Positions 45,707 to 57,139 of a DNA stretch of 64,000 nt are shown piece by piece. Source of the stretch: Malachius bipustulatus (lineage: Eukaryota > Arthropoda > Insecta > Coleoptera > Melyridae). Location: the NCBI GenBank assembly GCA_910589415.1, contig OU342630.1:6262001-6326000 (forward strand), in the 5' to 3' direction. The notes below the pieces were generated by a model. That model did no database searches. It saw nothing but the letters and a program-made list of their open reading frames with translations, and had not been told where the DNA came from. The stretch's first letter is position 1; each line of letters opens with the position of its first letter. The position numbers and the translations under genes are program-made.

Positions 45707-45812
45707 TTAGATTAGATTTTGATACATTTGATACATTGTGACACCTCCACTGCGACCGAAGGTCTATTGTGGCTCACATCTAGTCGTGCTGCAATAACCC
45801 CATCAGGTACCC
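45707..45812 (-). mobile_element. Retroposed fragment with 12-bp target duplication
   Basis: AACAAGTCCTGA stands at 45695-45706 and again at 45813-45824. The paralogous empty site in copy 1 (near 11180-11195) has AACGTCCCGA once. The insert carries GTGACACCTCCACTGCGA and TAGTCGTG, also found at 25703-25776. Its left end is a short repetitive run (GATTAGATT, GATACATTTGATACATT) that could be the tail of a minus-strand element. A long, variable duplication fits a non-LTR or SINE mechanism. Confidence 0.7.
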
Positions 45813-46044
45813 AACAAGTCCTGAGTTGGCTTTGGACATCGAAACGTATATCATAACTTGATTTTCTATTAATATGGAAAAGTAGACTTATTAGTAGACT
45901 AGTCTATTCGACTTTCTATGATTGTGATCCTCTGTCACGGTTACTAACCTGTAACTGTTATTCGTTTTGAGTTGTTCAAAAATAACTGTAATTTTATTGC
46001 CAGTTGTTAGTCTTTAATCATCGATATTTCATCCGTAACTCTAA

Positions 46045-46273
46045 GGGCCAGTTTCACAAACGTTAATTAAAGATTTGTCAGATAATTACTGATTTTAAAT
46101 TGCAAATTTTGAAAACATTTGAATGATCTTTTATTTTTTATCAGTAATTAACTCTTCTAAAAGGGAGTAGAATTTATTTCAAGCAATATCAGACCAACAT
46201 TTTGATAATACAGGGCATTTTAAAATCAGTAATCACCTGGCAGATCTGTAATTAACGTTTGTGCAACCGGACC
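46045..46273. mobile_element. 229-bp Harbinger-type MITE with TAA duplication
   Basis: GGGCCAGTTTCACAAACGTT and its near complement AACGTTTGTGCAACCGGACC are flanked by TAA at 46042-46044 and 46274-46276. Inverted similarity goes on for about 60 bp per arm (TAATTACTGATTTTAAA and TTTAAAATCAGTAATCA). Copy 1 of the paralogous segment (near 11390) lacks it and reads GTAACTGTAAATTATT, so the insertion postdates the duplication. The 3-bp TAA duplication points to PIF/Harbinger. Confidence 0.7.
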
Positions 46274-46805
46274 TAATATATTCAGTAGATATGATTGTGT
46301 CAAATAGTCTAAAACAATGTCTATCGCCATAGGAATCTCAAAGTAACAGGCTATTTTAGATCGTCGCTACTCCCTAATTCAGTTCTCAAATCTCTACGCC
46401 AAGCTCAATGAAATGGATGTTAATATGACATTTCTGACATTTTAGGATTATTAATTTACCGATGGCCGTTCTTTTTCAAAGGAAAGGTTATAAAATAAAT
46501 AATCAAGAAGATTAATTTTAATCAGACGAAGTAAATAATTACTCATGTTTGGTTATTTATTTATACTGTTCGAATTAATTAAGCGCTCACAAAAGAGCGA
46601 AAATCTGCAATATAGTTGAAAGTTATTTTCACAAACTTTATGGAATATGGATATTGTGCTCTTTGGAATTGTCTGGAATAATTATCATATGGCGGAACCC
46701 AAGAATGTTACTGTAGGAACATGTTTACAAGCGTCATGCTTACAGTTTTCACCTAGGCTTTTTTAGCAGGTTTAGCGTGGTTTATAATATCATGTAGGTC
46801 AGTTC

Positions 46806-46930
46806 CCAGAGTTACAGAACAAGGATTTGTTGGTTTGAAAACTTCCGAAGCAACGAATTTAGTCAAAGAGATCTGTGAAGATCGACTTATCTGTCGTAAT
46901 ATACCGATACCGCAGCCAGCCAGATACAAG
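46806..46930 (+). other. Coding-like stretch found only in paralogous copy 2
   Basis: A plus-strand frame reads without a stop through VTEQGFVGLKTSEATNLVKE and ICEDRLICRNIPIPQPARYK. The sequence is absent from copy 1. Just upstream, TTTTTTAGCAG looks like a 3' splice site. It could be a host exon kept in one copy, or a fragment of an unknown transposon. I do not recognise the protein. Confidence 0.3.
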
Positions 46931-47215
46931 CTTAAATGTGATTTATTTGTATGCATTTACATTGAGAACTCGATATTTTGTGTGAGACTGTTAACAAAGT
47001 AAAGTCAAGTAATCGAGCGAGGAGAAGTTTGTCGAGATAAACGATACAGCCGGGGAACAGTTACAGAGTGCCTTCAGTGGAAAGTGAAATCGTGTATTAA
47101 AATATGTCCAGGAGGGTGAAGGGCATTTCACTTATCTTTTAAATGAATAAATTGTAGATTTTATTTATGTGTTTTACAAAAATGTCGATTAAGTTTTTAG
47201 TGCGGATTTTACTCG

Positions 47216-49015
47216 GGATTTTATTTAGTCAGAACCGTCAGACAATAACAGTTAATATTGACCGATATTGCGACATGATAATCCAGTTTCTTGCATGGAG
47301 AACGTTTCAATGCGATCCTCCAATATGGCACTAGATCCTATAGGTAGCTGAAATTACTTTTTATGGGGAGATCTCCCATGTGGTTGAGATACAATACCCA
47401 TCTAGCGCGACCTATATGGCGGATAGGTTGGTATCTCAAGAAAGCCTTGCTGCGGACCACTCCCCTAACCTAAGTTCGCTTCGTGACTAAAGGCCTGCAC
47501 TAAGGCTAACAGCGTCGGAGAATCCAACTGTGGATTCTCCGATAAACTGTATCACTTTGTGTCGTGGTCACATTCCTCGTACAGAGAAATATGGGGGTCT
47601 GGGCTAAACCACCTGAACCAAGAGAAGACAACCCCACAAACCTAACTCCTAATTTGAAGGTCCAGACTGATGAGAAGCGTGGTTGGATAGAAGATCAGCC
47701 CCACTGGACTCTACCTCGGGGCTCCTGGCCCACTCCGTTGTATGTAGCCTGCTGTGTCAAAGGCGGTTATGGCACAGTATTGTTTACTCCCTCCATTACT
47801 CGTTGGACCAAAATGGAAACCAAAGTAATTAACACAACATGCGAAGGACTCCCAAAAGGAGAAACTTTGGAGGCCTGCAATGGCTCAGCGGCGAGGAGTC
47901 GCTGAGGTCGTACCCCCCAGAACCCATGCAAGTTGAAGCTGAAACACACAGTTGCGTGTGTACAGCCTTAAGACCCGACTCGACCGGACCCGACCCGTAC
48001 CGACCCGACCCGACCCCGACTAACCGATCCGGGAATCAGTAGCAATGCATGCAACTCAGGTAGTCCAACTGTGTTGGGGAGAGGAGCGACGCGCCCTAAT
48101 GTGCTACGGGAACTTCAAATAAGTCTACAGGGCAATACGCAGCACTTGACGCGACTGCTTCTCTGTGCAGATTACTAGCAACCGAAGACATATTTCCATA
48201 TATGTAATTTTTTAGTGCACGACACTCACACGGACTCACTTGGGTCGAAGAAGCTCCAAAGACCTGTTAACAGAAAAATAATTGGCTAACAGACTGTTGA
48301 ACCTTGCAAAAGTTATATACACTACAAACAAACGAAGAAACAAAAAATGGGGATATCTGAAGAATGAAGTGTGAACGAAGCCAGTCAGTAGGAATGTCGA
48401 CGAATTGAGGATATTGCGAGTATGGCAGCTACGCAATGCAAGGGCATGGTAAAACGCATAAGAATAAGAATGTGAATCAAAGAAATAGTTGGCTCTGTCA
48501 AGCAGTTATTATTTATTACTTATGCTGTATATTTTATTACTCTTGTCTAGATATGAGACACACAGCTACTCTGGCAACAAACAAACTTTTTCCACGATGA
48601 AACATTATTATTTGGTTGTTTACCACGTAAGCTTCCAAAAGAATTCAGTAGTATTTGACAATCACACTAACGAGAAGCCCGACAGTAAGTAATTCAGTTG
48701 TTTTCTTATTAACACCACGTAAATTTATGCGTTGCTGTGGTGAAACTTATTCACAGATTAGTAGAGAAACGCAGTACAACGAACATTATTATGCCAATAC
48801 GATTTGACAGTTGACACATAGGTAAAAACTCAGTCAGTGTTGAGTATTCGGTATATTTTCATTGAAATTAAATTTTGCATCACAGGCGTTATGGGCTGTC
48901 GATCTTTTAGCAATGATTATTGTATTCGATCGGTCAATAGTCCTTACCGCGTTCTTGACAATCGAACACTACAACTAAAAAACATTCTGTGTAATCACAA
49001 TTTTTTGTCTTGCTC
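47216..49015. other. Unassigned DNA with GC-richer and low-complexity parts
   Basis: 47330-47940 is GC-richer, with an open frame at 47564-47905 (plus) that matches nothing I know; it could be the 3' part of a non-LTR element. 47973-48023 is a (CGACC)n-like low-complexity run. 48060-49015 is AT-rich with no recognised feature. Confidence 0.35.
47973..48023. repeat. CCGAC-rich low-complexity run
   Basis: Repeated CCGACC, CGGACC and CCGTACC units in about 50 bp, unlike the AT-rich surroundings. Confidence 0.7.
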
Positions 49016-49018
49016 TAA

Positions 49019-49797
49019 AGGCCGGTCCAGACGCAACGACTAATCGTACGATGAAACGGTCATATAAGTCGTTCGACAAGACGTATTAAAATGGTGCGTC
49101 CAGACGGTTTCATCTTATCGTACAAACTTCGTACGACTTTCAGTTTCGCGACGATCGCCATCATGGAAGAAATAATACGGTGGTCAATTTATGCTGTTTG
49201 TATTGCAAAAAAAAATTCGAAATAACAAAAATAAAAATCGAAGAACAAGGTGGTCCAGAGAATTAAGAAGATCCGAATTTTCTCATGTTGGACTATTAAA
49301 CGAACTTCGTAATGAACCTGATGATTGGCGCAATTATTTGAGAATGGATGTTGAAATATGAATTTGTTAAATTTGGTAACGCCACACATTCAAAAACGAG
49401 ATACTTGTATGAGAAAAGCGATTTCGCCTCACGAGAGATTAAGCGCCACCTTAAGATTTCTTGCAACCGGAAGAAGTTACAAGGATATAGAATATACATA
49501 ACTATAATATCCAAGCAAGCATTGAGTGAGATTATACCTGAGACAAAACACAAGGTTAAATTATAATAAACATGAACATAAAATTGAACTGTAAGTTGCT
49601 TCGCCCGTCCACATGCTACGACATGTCGCATCAGTTCTCGGAAAATGATGCCTCGATCTTCAGTCTTTCGATTTAGCTTCCAATCTCATTCCGTTTAGAC
49701 TAAACGTACGTTTTGCGGTCCGCACATTCCATTTTACTTCATTCATTTTGTCTGATTCGACATGTCGTTCAATTAGTCGTTGCGTCTGGACCGGCCT
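49019..49797 (+). mobile_element. PIF/Harbinger derivative with TAA duplication
   Basis: TAA at 49016-49018 and 49798-49800 flanks inverted ends AGGCCGGTCCAGACGCAACG and CGTTGCGTCTGGACCGGCCT, exact complements over 20 bp. A second internal copy of the motif (GTGCGTCCAGACGGTTTCATC) follows at 49094. The plus strand holds the N-terminal part of a Harbinger transposase (49163-49565) in several frames; the catalytic half is deleted. Terminus, duplication length and protein agree on the superfamily. Confidence 0.8.
49163..49565 (+). pseudogene. Harbinger transposase N-terminal remnant, frameshifted
   Basis: Starts ATG at 49163 and stops after about 20 codons. It resumes in another frame as TRWSRELRRSEFSHVGLLNE, LRNEPDDWRNYLRMD, then changes frame again to LLNLVTPHIQKRDTCMRKAI, ERLSATLRFLATGRSYKDIE and, after a further change, ISKQALSEIIPETK. 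This order (RRSEFSH, NYLRMD, DTxMRxAI, RLxxTLRFLATGxSY, IIPET) is the conserved front part of the PIF/Harbinger transposase before its DDE domain. The first catalytic Asp and everything after are missing. At least three breaks make it non-functional. Confidence 0.75.
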
Positions 49798-49800
49798 TAA

Positions 49801-50912
49801 AATGTCCACTACATAAGCTTAAGAAGTCGCCATAAGCAAGGAGAAAGATATCGATGCAAGTTTAGAGTCTAGAAATATACAATTAATAATTAGATAGGTA
49901 CTGCTCTAAATAAATATAAATAAGAGAAATAAGTGAAAAAAGTGAAATAAGGAAACTAACTTTATAAGCGCAGACAATCAGTCATTCACTCAGCCTCCCT
50001 AATGAAAAGTTGGTGGTCCAGACCTATGGCGTGCTGCAGAGTAAAATCTAGGTCAGCATTAGCACACGTCCACGAGAACGAGCCCAAATTCCAAATCCCC
50101 AATGCGAGACAGTCAGCAACAAATAAGTTTCCTGCACTAAATTTAGCACTGCCGCCACACCTTTGATCTGCGATGATAACGATGTCCGAGCATATTGTTA
50201 TTGGAGTTGGTCAGCACTTGGCAAACGCAGTTGACCCGCCCGATTTCTCGTTTTCAGTCGAAGTAGGTGGAACAGGGTTTTACATTAAGAAAGTAAATAA
50301 GAGGAAAGACATGGATTTTAGGTACTCGTACTTATTTAATTCAGAAATGTTTATTCTATGACTAGATTACGAACCGATCGCTGATACTTGAAGCCTCAAG
50401 GTCGAGCGGCCGCCATTTTGTATGGGGGCAAAAATGTAGAGTTCCATGGATTGTCGAATGACGTTAAATGCATTTGTATGACATTATTACTTATAGTTAA
50501 GTCTTTGTGAGTGTAAGTTTAAGGAACTGTCTGTTTAAAAACTCCAAATTCATGTGCAGCTAGCGGTTGCACGAATAGTGCAAAAAGTGGAGGACCCAGA
50601 ATTTTTTCCGTGAGTAATAGAAGTTCCATTTAATTACATCACCTTTTGATTTTAATATTCGCAGATTCATACTTTTTTAATCTATTATTATACCTAGTGT
50701 AGACTCATGTAAAAATAACCAGTAAACTAAAGGTGTTCGCAGACAAACGGGTGATTGCGGGAGCGGATGGATCCGAACTTGAGACCTATTATTATAGCAT
50801 ACTATAATTGAGAAATAAAAAAATAAATAAACACAAATCCGAGAATTGGAATGTCACTTACGTGGTATCACTGAATGCGTAACATTATATCGAATCCAAA
50901 AATATAATAATA
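49801..50912. other. Unassigned DNA
   Basis: No gene supported. 50020-50290 is somewhat GC-richer, with a short plus-strand frame at 50173-50361 that I do not recognise. No transposon ends were found. Confidence 0.4.
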
Positions 50913-51100
50913 TACAGGGTGTCCCATTTGAAAATAAACAGTTGGTGTCATTTCCGGTAAAGCCGGAAGCAGGAAAAAATTCACTTGTTTGTCAAAAAGT
51001 GCCTACTATCGAGTATATAAGCGGCAGACCGATATTCAAAACGATATCTCAAAAAATAAAGGAAAAATAGGGATGTACCATGCCTCCGTGACACCCTGTA
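50913..51100. mobile_element. 188-bp TA-flanked MITE
   Basis: Starts TA-CAGGGTGTCCCATTTG and ends CGTGACACCCTG-TA. The inverted ends are short (about 12 bp). CATTTCCGGTAAAGCCGGAAG inside recalls the GGAAATACCGGAAG motif of the large foldback family. It is non-coding; the frame at 50846-51070 runs across its boundary. Confidence 0.6.
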
Positions 51101-52159
51101 TATCCACATTTTAATTGTAACTTTCAAAAGCTTTGCAAAGTAAGGAAAATATCATCAACTATTGGCGGGCTTGTCTTAATCGTTTCTCCATGAGTCATCC
51201 CTGGATCTCCCGATTGGTAATGTGAAATTAAAAAAATAGAATACTTTTGAAAACAAAAATAAAGAGTAGGTACCTGCATTTAAAGCAGAAGAATTTCTCG
51301 AAAAATTCGGTAATCTCATTATCATGACGAATAATTACTTATTAGGTTATTAGGTATTTTTAAATGCTGTTCAATAAAATATTGAAAGTAGAGTGAGATG
51401 TATTTGAATTTTGAATCTTCATCCGGGCAGCCAGCGGTGTTGGAGCGGCAGGAGGAAGGAGGCAGGAGGAGATAAAGTTGATCGTATTTAATAATAAAGG
51501 CGGCCTTGCATTGGCACAGCCGTGAAAGAGATTAAAGCAGGCGTGCTTTTTATTGTTCGCGGCTTTCATTATTTATTGTTCAGTTAGAAGGCTCAACTTG
51601 GACTCGGGCCAACGGAACTGTACCGATTATGAATTCAAACATGATAGGGAAGCGATATCGATTGGCATTGATTGGGAATCATTCCAATTGTTATTACATA
51701 GTTATAGCAACTTGCTACATTGTATTTAAAGTATATAACAAAAAAATTATGTAACTGATAATTGGCGAATAATCGGGGGTAATACCACGAGAGCTTAGAT
51801 TTAGCCGGATATTTTTATGCAGTTGGTTCTCGAATACTTACTGGAAAGAGCGCTCCATGGAGTTAAATTGCCTACATGCAAGTAAGTATGATAAAAACAA
51901 CTGCAATTACAAATATCAGGCTAAAGCAAAGGTCTAGTTGTATTTGTCGAGACAATTCCATCGAATAATGAGGTAACTAATAAACGTTATTTAACACTGA
52001 ACAATACCAAAAATACCTTTTAAAAGGACAAATAGTATTGTTAAAAACACAATGTTTGTACTTTATATGTTAATATTTCTAATAAAAATCATAATGACAA
52101 ACGGTAGGTACTAGGTAGGTATATCAGTAGTACCTACTTATAGCATTCGCTTATGACAG
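51101..52159. other. Unassigned AT-rich DNA
   Basis: No recognised feature. A purine-rich GGAGGAAGGAGGCAGGAGGAG stretch lies near 51450. AT-rich elsewhere. Confidence 0.4.
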
Positions 52160-52254
52160 GTGAGTGTGGCCTAGTGCGTAGTGGTCAAGCTGCTAGACTC
52201 TTGTTCAAAAGACGGGGGTTCAAACCCCGGTAAAGCGAAGAGACACTTTTTTTT
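52160..52254 (+). repeat. tRNA-derived sequence, possible SINE head
   Basis: A pol III A-box-like TGGCCTAGTGCG (52167) and a B-box-like GGTTCAAACC (52217) are about 40 bp apart, followed by a T run (52246-52254) that could end pol III transcription. GGGG-TTCAAAC-CCC forms a T-arm, but no acceptor stem pairs and the T stem is imperfect, so this is not a working tRNA. A SINE or a tRNA pseudogene fits. Only one copy was seen in the window. Confidence 0.4.
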
Positions 52255-54004
52255 CATCAAAAATATTTCCAAATCATAAAAGTAATTGTGACATTTTGTA
52301 TTAGCCCGCAGGAATCGAGCCATTGCCATAAGATATGAAGAAGCAGAAAATTATCGATAAAAATTTACCCACTTGCATTCTCTCTTCCTTCCTCGATACA
52401 AAATATCCGATAGCAAACAGCGATATTTGAGAAATCAAATAACGTATGTAACGTAACGGGTGTACTGTCTGTACACTGAGAGTTGTCTGTTGTGATAACT
52501 AAGGATACATCATCTCGTTATGTTTCTTACTCCTTCTATTGCATTGCATAGTCAATCGAGTTAAAATGGGACGTATTGTCAGAAATACGTTTGAATCGTC
52601 AGCAATTCTAAAAAGATGAGCGAGAGTGAGACGGAAGTACCGACTCGCGTCTTGATACGCTTATATTGATACGATATTACGATAAGATTGTCGTCCAGCT
52701 GATCGGCTACTTGTCAGTAGTGTCAGTGACAGCGCTAAATATACTAACTAGGTTTGTGTTGTGATTTGAAACGTTTTTAATACGAAATTAGCAGAATTAC
52801 CTGTGACATTTTACGATGTGATAAACTATGAATAACTTATTAATTGCGCGAATGCCTAAAAATCTATTTCCTTGTTTTGCCTGGGAAACGATTGAACTCC
52901 CTAGTACGTGGTCTTGTGATTAAATTGCTGGAATATTTTACTTGCATAATAAGAAAACGGAGGTGTTATTCTTTCTTTTAAACGGCAACCAGCAGGTAGG
53001 TGACATGATATTTCTATCATGATCATAACAATAATTATTATCATTCTTATTTACTTGCATTATATATATTTGTTATCAAAAAGTTGCAAGGCTCTACTTC
53101 GTCAATAACTTGTCGAAATAATATATTTGTAGGATATTCATTATTCCTCAACACACGCCACTGACACGAACTGGGATACCACATCTGGTTCGACTTAGAA
53201 ATAAGTGTACGAATCAAATCGAATTAAATGAAATTGTTTAGTCAGAATCAGTGTGGCATGACAACGGACAACACTCAGTGGACAGATAGTAATAACGTAT
53301 GAGTGGAATTATTGTCTTTGTTCTTTTTACATTATTGTATTTTCTTTGTAGGTACACTCTCCATTATGAATGTAATATTGTTTGTGACTAAGCGAATCAC
53401 CCGTACATTAACCTTATCAAACAGTCAGTTAAACATCTTGAAAAAATAGTCAATTAGGCACATTTTTTACAATATATCATTCCTATCATATCAATACAAT
53501 AGCATTCCGCTGGATTTTCTACGTCAGTTGTATAGAAATGATACAACTGACGTCGTGTTCATTCCCTATAAATTCAACTGACTAATAAGCGATATTATCG
53601 TTACTATGCAAAAAAATACAAGTTTTAGGCTTTTGTTGTGGATTCTTCGCACTGCACAACCAATCACAAAATTTCAAGAATACTAATTTTATAAGTTTGT
53701 TGCGAGGGACGCTGCAATGTTGCTATGGACGCTGCGATGTAAATAAAATCATAATAATTTAGAGAAATGTCTCGATTTGAAGAGCTTTTTCAAAGTCATA
53801 TTAATAAGAATGATATTTTATGATAAAGAGCTTACCATTTTAACTGTATAATCTAATGCAACCCACTTTTGTAATCTTCATTATCGATATTGCGAAAGTT
53901 CACACTCAGCGTGTTGTTAAATAATTTCACTATTTTACAATGGACTACACGATTCGTGTCAAATTATAAACTTATCGAAAATAAAGATTCCAATTGTGGT
54001 ATGA
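52255..54004. other. Unassigned DNA with one small perfect hairpin
   Basis: ACGTCAGTTGTAT and ATACAACTGACGT (53521-53553) form a perfect 13-bp stem with a 7-base loop. 52610-52720 is a little GC-richer. No gene, splice pattern or transposon terminus recognised. Confidence 0.4.
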
Positions 54005-54977
54005 TACCGGGTGTCCCGATGAGGATGGCCACCTTCATTATCTTGTGAACTATTATTGGTTCTAGAGTTTCAAAATAAAATTTTCCGAACATATACAGGC
54101 AGGGTGTTAGTGAATAAGCGCGACAAAATTCAGGGGGCGATTCTGCATGAAAAAATAAGTTTTCTATAAAAAATCTCAGTGACGTACCATTTTTTTTTCT
54201 TTAAAAAAATTGAGATCATTTCCCATATTATGCGCGCTACTAAACTAATGAACATAAAATTCTTAATTACATGTGAAAAATGCGCAATAACTTCCTCTTA
54301 GAACCCGCCAAATTTCATTTGCATACCTCGACCGGTTTCAAAGCAAATTAATAAATCGTCAGTTTTTTTTTTAAATCTATAACACCCCGTATCTGTAAAA
54401 CGAAGCATTTGCGCACATACGTTTACATAGCAAACTGTCATTATTTGTTCATGCAGAATCACCGCCTGAAGTTTGTCACACTTATTTACTAATACCCTGT
54501 ATGTAAGTGACCACCAGAAATTCAATGAAAATATTTTCAAGATGGCCACTCTTCCGGAAATACCGGAAGTTAACACATACTTCGTTTTTTTAACGGGAAA
54601 AGCCTGTATGTTATTAAATTTTTAAATTGTCCGAATACAGAGGTGGCTTTCACAATAATTGGAATTTAATAAAAGTTTAGTGAAGAGAAGATCGCAATTT
54701 TCCATTACCTTTCAAAGCAGTGTAGATCGATAACGACTCGATATAAAGAAAAACGACTTAATTGCATGTCCCCCTATCATAACTTTTGATGGGTGACCAA
54801 TTATAGATAAAAAGGGGGCCCCGGCTGCTTGACAGCAGTCATCAGGTTACGTCAGAGGCCCTTGAGGCTACTTGAAAACTTCTGACACAGTTTTTTTTAT
54901 AACTTTTCGTGTGGTATCCTATTATGTATTAAGATTTTTATATGGGGTGATGAAAAAGCTGATAATATTCATCACCC
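54005..54977 (+). repeat. Diverged copy of the large foldback family, with nested insertion
   Basis: Starts TA-CCGGGTGTCCCGATGAGG and follows the left arm of the 30244 palindrome: AGAAATTCAATGAAAATATT, CAAGATGGCC, ACCGGAAGTTAACAC, then AAAGCAGTGTAGA and the central hairpin GGGGTGATGAAAAAGC with TTCATCACCCTG. The right arm is missing. A 400-bp element interrupts it at 54100-54499. A further unmatched stretch lies near 54800-54900. Confidence 0.6.
54100..54499. mobile_element. About 400-bp inverted-repeat element nested in the foldback copy
   Basis: CAGGGTGTTAGTGAATAAG and the near complement CTTATTTACTAATACCCTG bound it, and pairing continues through GGCGATTCTGCATGAA and TTCATGCAGAATCACCGCC, about 57 bp per arm. 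Removing it restores the ACATAAGTGACC phrase of the host family, which confirms the insertion. It is non-coding. Confidence 0.65.
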
Positions 54978-56039
54978 TGTATATAAATTGAAACCAAAAA
55001 GCTTACGCCTAAATAAATTTTAAAACTAGTGAAGTTAATGCTATTTGGGATTTTACTAGGTTCCAAAGTTAATTTAAGTTATAGTAGGTACCTACTTTCG
55101 CAAAGCAGAATAATACGCCAACGTCAAGCGTAGATTGCACTTCCATAAAACGATAATACAGCTTGAGAAATGCATAATAATATTAATTATTGTATTATAG
55201 TGTATAGTAATACACATTTAGATAAACGTAAGAATTGTAAAGTCAATATCACGAGACTTGAAAATGTGAAAGAATAGTTAGATATCTACCTCTGTACTCT
55301 GTAAAATAATGGTCCACACGCATTATTCTAATAAGACGTATTTTTCACCCGGCACAAACAGGTTCAATTCTGGTCCCATGATGTTTTCAAAACAAAACAA
55401 AAACTGAATTGATGCTGGAAAAGAGCAATGGAAGGCAGCACGATAGCGAAGTGAACGGGTTAGATAGGCTAATAACGCTATCTTGGGCATGCTATTTATA
55501 ACGCTCCGGCGACATACATACTTCGGTAGTCACCAAGGAAAACTCTTTCATTAGCCAACTACCTACCTATTACTCCATTTAAATTAAAGTTGTTTCCTTG
55601 CATGGTTTCCCCCCTACTCGAAAAAATGAACGTAGATAAGTCTCCAAAGGCCAACTCGGCATTTGAACAATTATTTAGAATGTCCTGGAAAATTATTTCC
55701 TTTGCTGTGAAGTCTGACAAAAAACATACAACAATAATTTATAAATTCGCCGCGTGTATGATTTCCTAATATTTTAATAAATCTTTATACATTAATGAAA
55801 TGTGTGATATTTTTCAGATAAATTTTACTGCACTGCTGCTATTTGGCACTATTTAAAAAAAAAATGCCATTTGTTTGCAAGAAATTAGTAAAGCAAAAGG
55901 ACACAAGGATATCAAATCAAAACACAATCAAGAGGCATAATTTATTACGCAATGTAAGCCAAAATCAACTCAACAGTGACTACGTTATCACGAAAGACTG
56001 CAAAATGGTTAGTTGCGCTAGAATTATTAATCAACACAG
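54978..56039. other. Unassigned AT-rich DNA
   Basis: No gene or element recognised. The frame 55843-56337 (plus) begins here in AT-rich sequence and runs into the GC-rich block that follows. Confidence 0.4.
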
Positions 56040-56400
56040 ATGGGCACACAGACAGACACGTCCACTGGGCTTGCAACGTCATACCGTCACAGAGTTTGCA
56101 CCTCTTGGCGCGTGGTGGTTCTCCCAGCGACCCCGTGCTAACTGGCATGACCCCAGTTTCACAGGCTGTCTTCCGCTGCTGCCGGACTCATCTCCATGTG
56201 CACAGATCACCACCTCGCGGAGTCGACGTTCATTGACACCCGTTTCGAAATCCTCTCTTCGTGGCTATGATATTTTCCTGGCCACGCGTAACCACCTCTA
56301 CGGAGACAAACATCCATCAACCTCGGCCGTTTGTTAAGGAGCGCTTAAAAAGTGCCCAACAGGACGTTGCCTAGGACCAGGAGATCCGACTTGGGATTGA
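56040..56400. other. GC-rich block, unrecognised
   Basis: A distinct GC-rich block with open frames on both strands (plus 55843-56337, 164 codons; minus 55945-56148). Neither shows a family motif I know. Sharp composition edges suggest a transposon fragment or a host exon. No terminal repeats seen. Confidence 0.3.
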
Positions 56401-56499
56401 GCGGATGTTCACCATATGAAAAAAACTAGACTGAGAGTTCCTTCTGGTGCGGAAGTTTAGAACAATATAATATACATCCAGCCATTTGAATGATAGGGT

Positions 56500-56775
56500 T
56501 GGGCAGGTATAAAATATGTTTCCACCCGAGATCGCGGCCCGCGGCGTGCTTTAAGTCTGACGGTGCAGCGTTTACCTACTGAGTGACGCCGAGTGCCGAC
56601 GCCGACGCCGACGTCGCAACGAAAGCCGAGCTGGTAGGGACTCGACAGACCGACGAAATCGCACGACGTTCGAAGGCGACGGGCGTCGCGCAACTCTGGG
56701 AGCCTCGCACGATTCTCATTTACCGGGACCAGGATGTGAGAATTGCGAATCCAGATAAGCACAATGTCACATAAA
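56500..56775. other. CpG-rich block, unrecognised
   Basis: Rich in CG and GAC units, with GCCGACGCCGACGCCGACG near 56598. The frames 56583-56774 (plus) and 56457-56762 (minus) are products of the composition. It could be a regulatory CpG-rich region or a repeat. Nothing confirms coding. Confidence 0.3.
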
Positions 56776-57139
56776 AAGTTATAGAATTATGTAACTAAAA
56801 GATTATATGAAAAGTTATTTTATCTCTCCAATGATAAATCCAACTGTTACGTTACAATACAACGATCTTTTCATATTGAGATTCAATAGGTGGTGCCTAA
56901 TTGCTGTTGGAGTTTCTATACTATTTCCCTCGACTGATAATTAAGGCTAACTGACGAGCCTTAATCAAGGAGATCAGTGTGTTTTTGTCTTCAGACTCAG
57001 CTTTTCTGTGTCGGTCGTGCCGTGTAGCCGTGTAGCTTGTAGCCACAGACACATTTTAATTATACAAGGTGTTCCAGTTTCCATGTTCATAACTCCGGCA
57101 AAATGAACACGTAAAAATAAAGGTTAATTTACAACTAAA
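56776..57139. other. Unassigned AT-rich DNA
   Basis: No feature recognised apart from a worn MITE-like end (ATACAAGGTGTTCCAG) near 57062. Confidence 0.4.

Larger units (their letters stand above)
45675..47215. repeat. Paralogous segment, copy 2 (partner 11165-12360)
   Basis: It follows copy 1 block by block in the same orientation. It differs by three extra pieces: a 106-bp retroposed fragment (45707-45812), a 229-bp MITE (46045-46273) and about 125 bp at 46806-46930. Copy 1 has its own extra stretch at about 11870-12015. Which copy is ancestral for the last two differences is unknown. The shared segment is not a recognised transposon. Confidence 0.65.

Noticed and set aside
47564..47905. 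113-codon plus frame in a GC-rich stretch, considered as a host gene
   Set aside because: No family motif, no splice context and a doubtful start. It could equally be part of a degraded retroelement.
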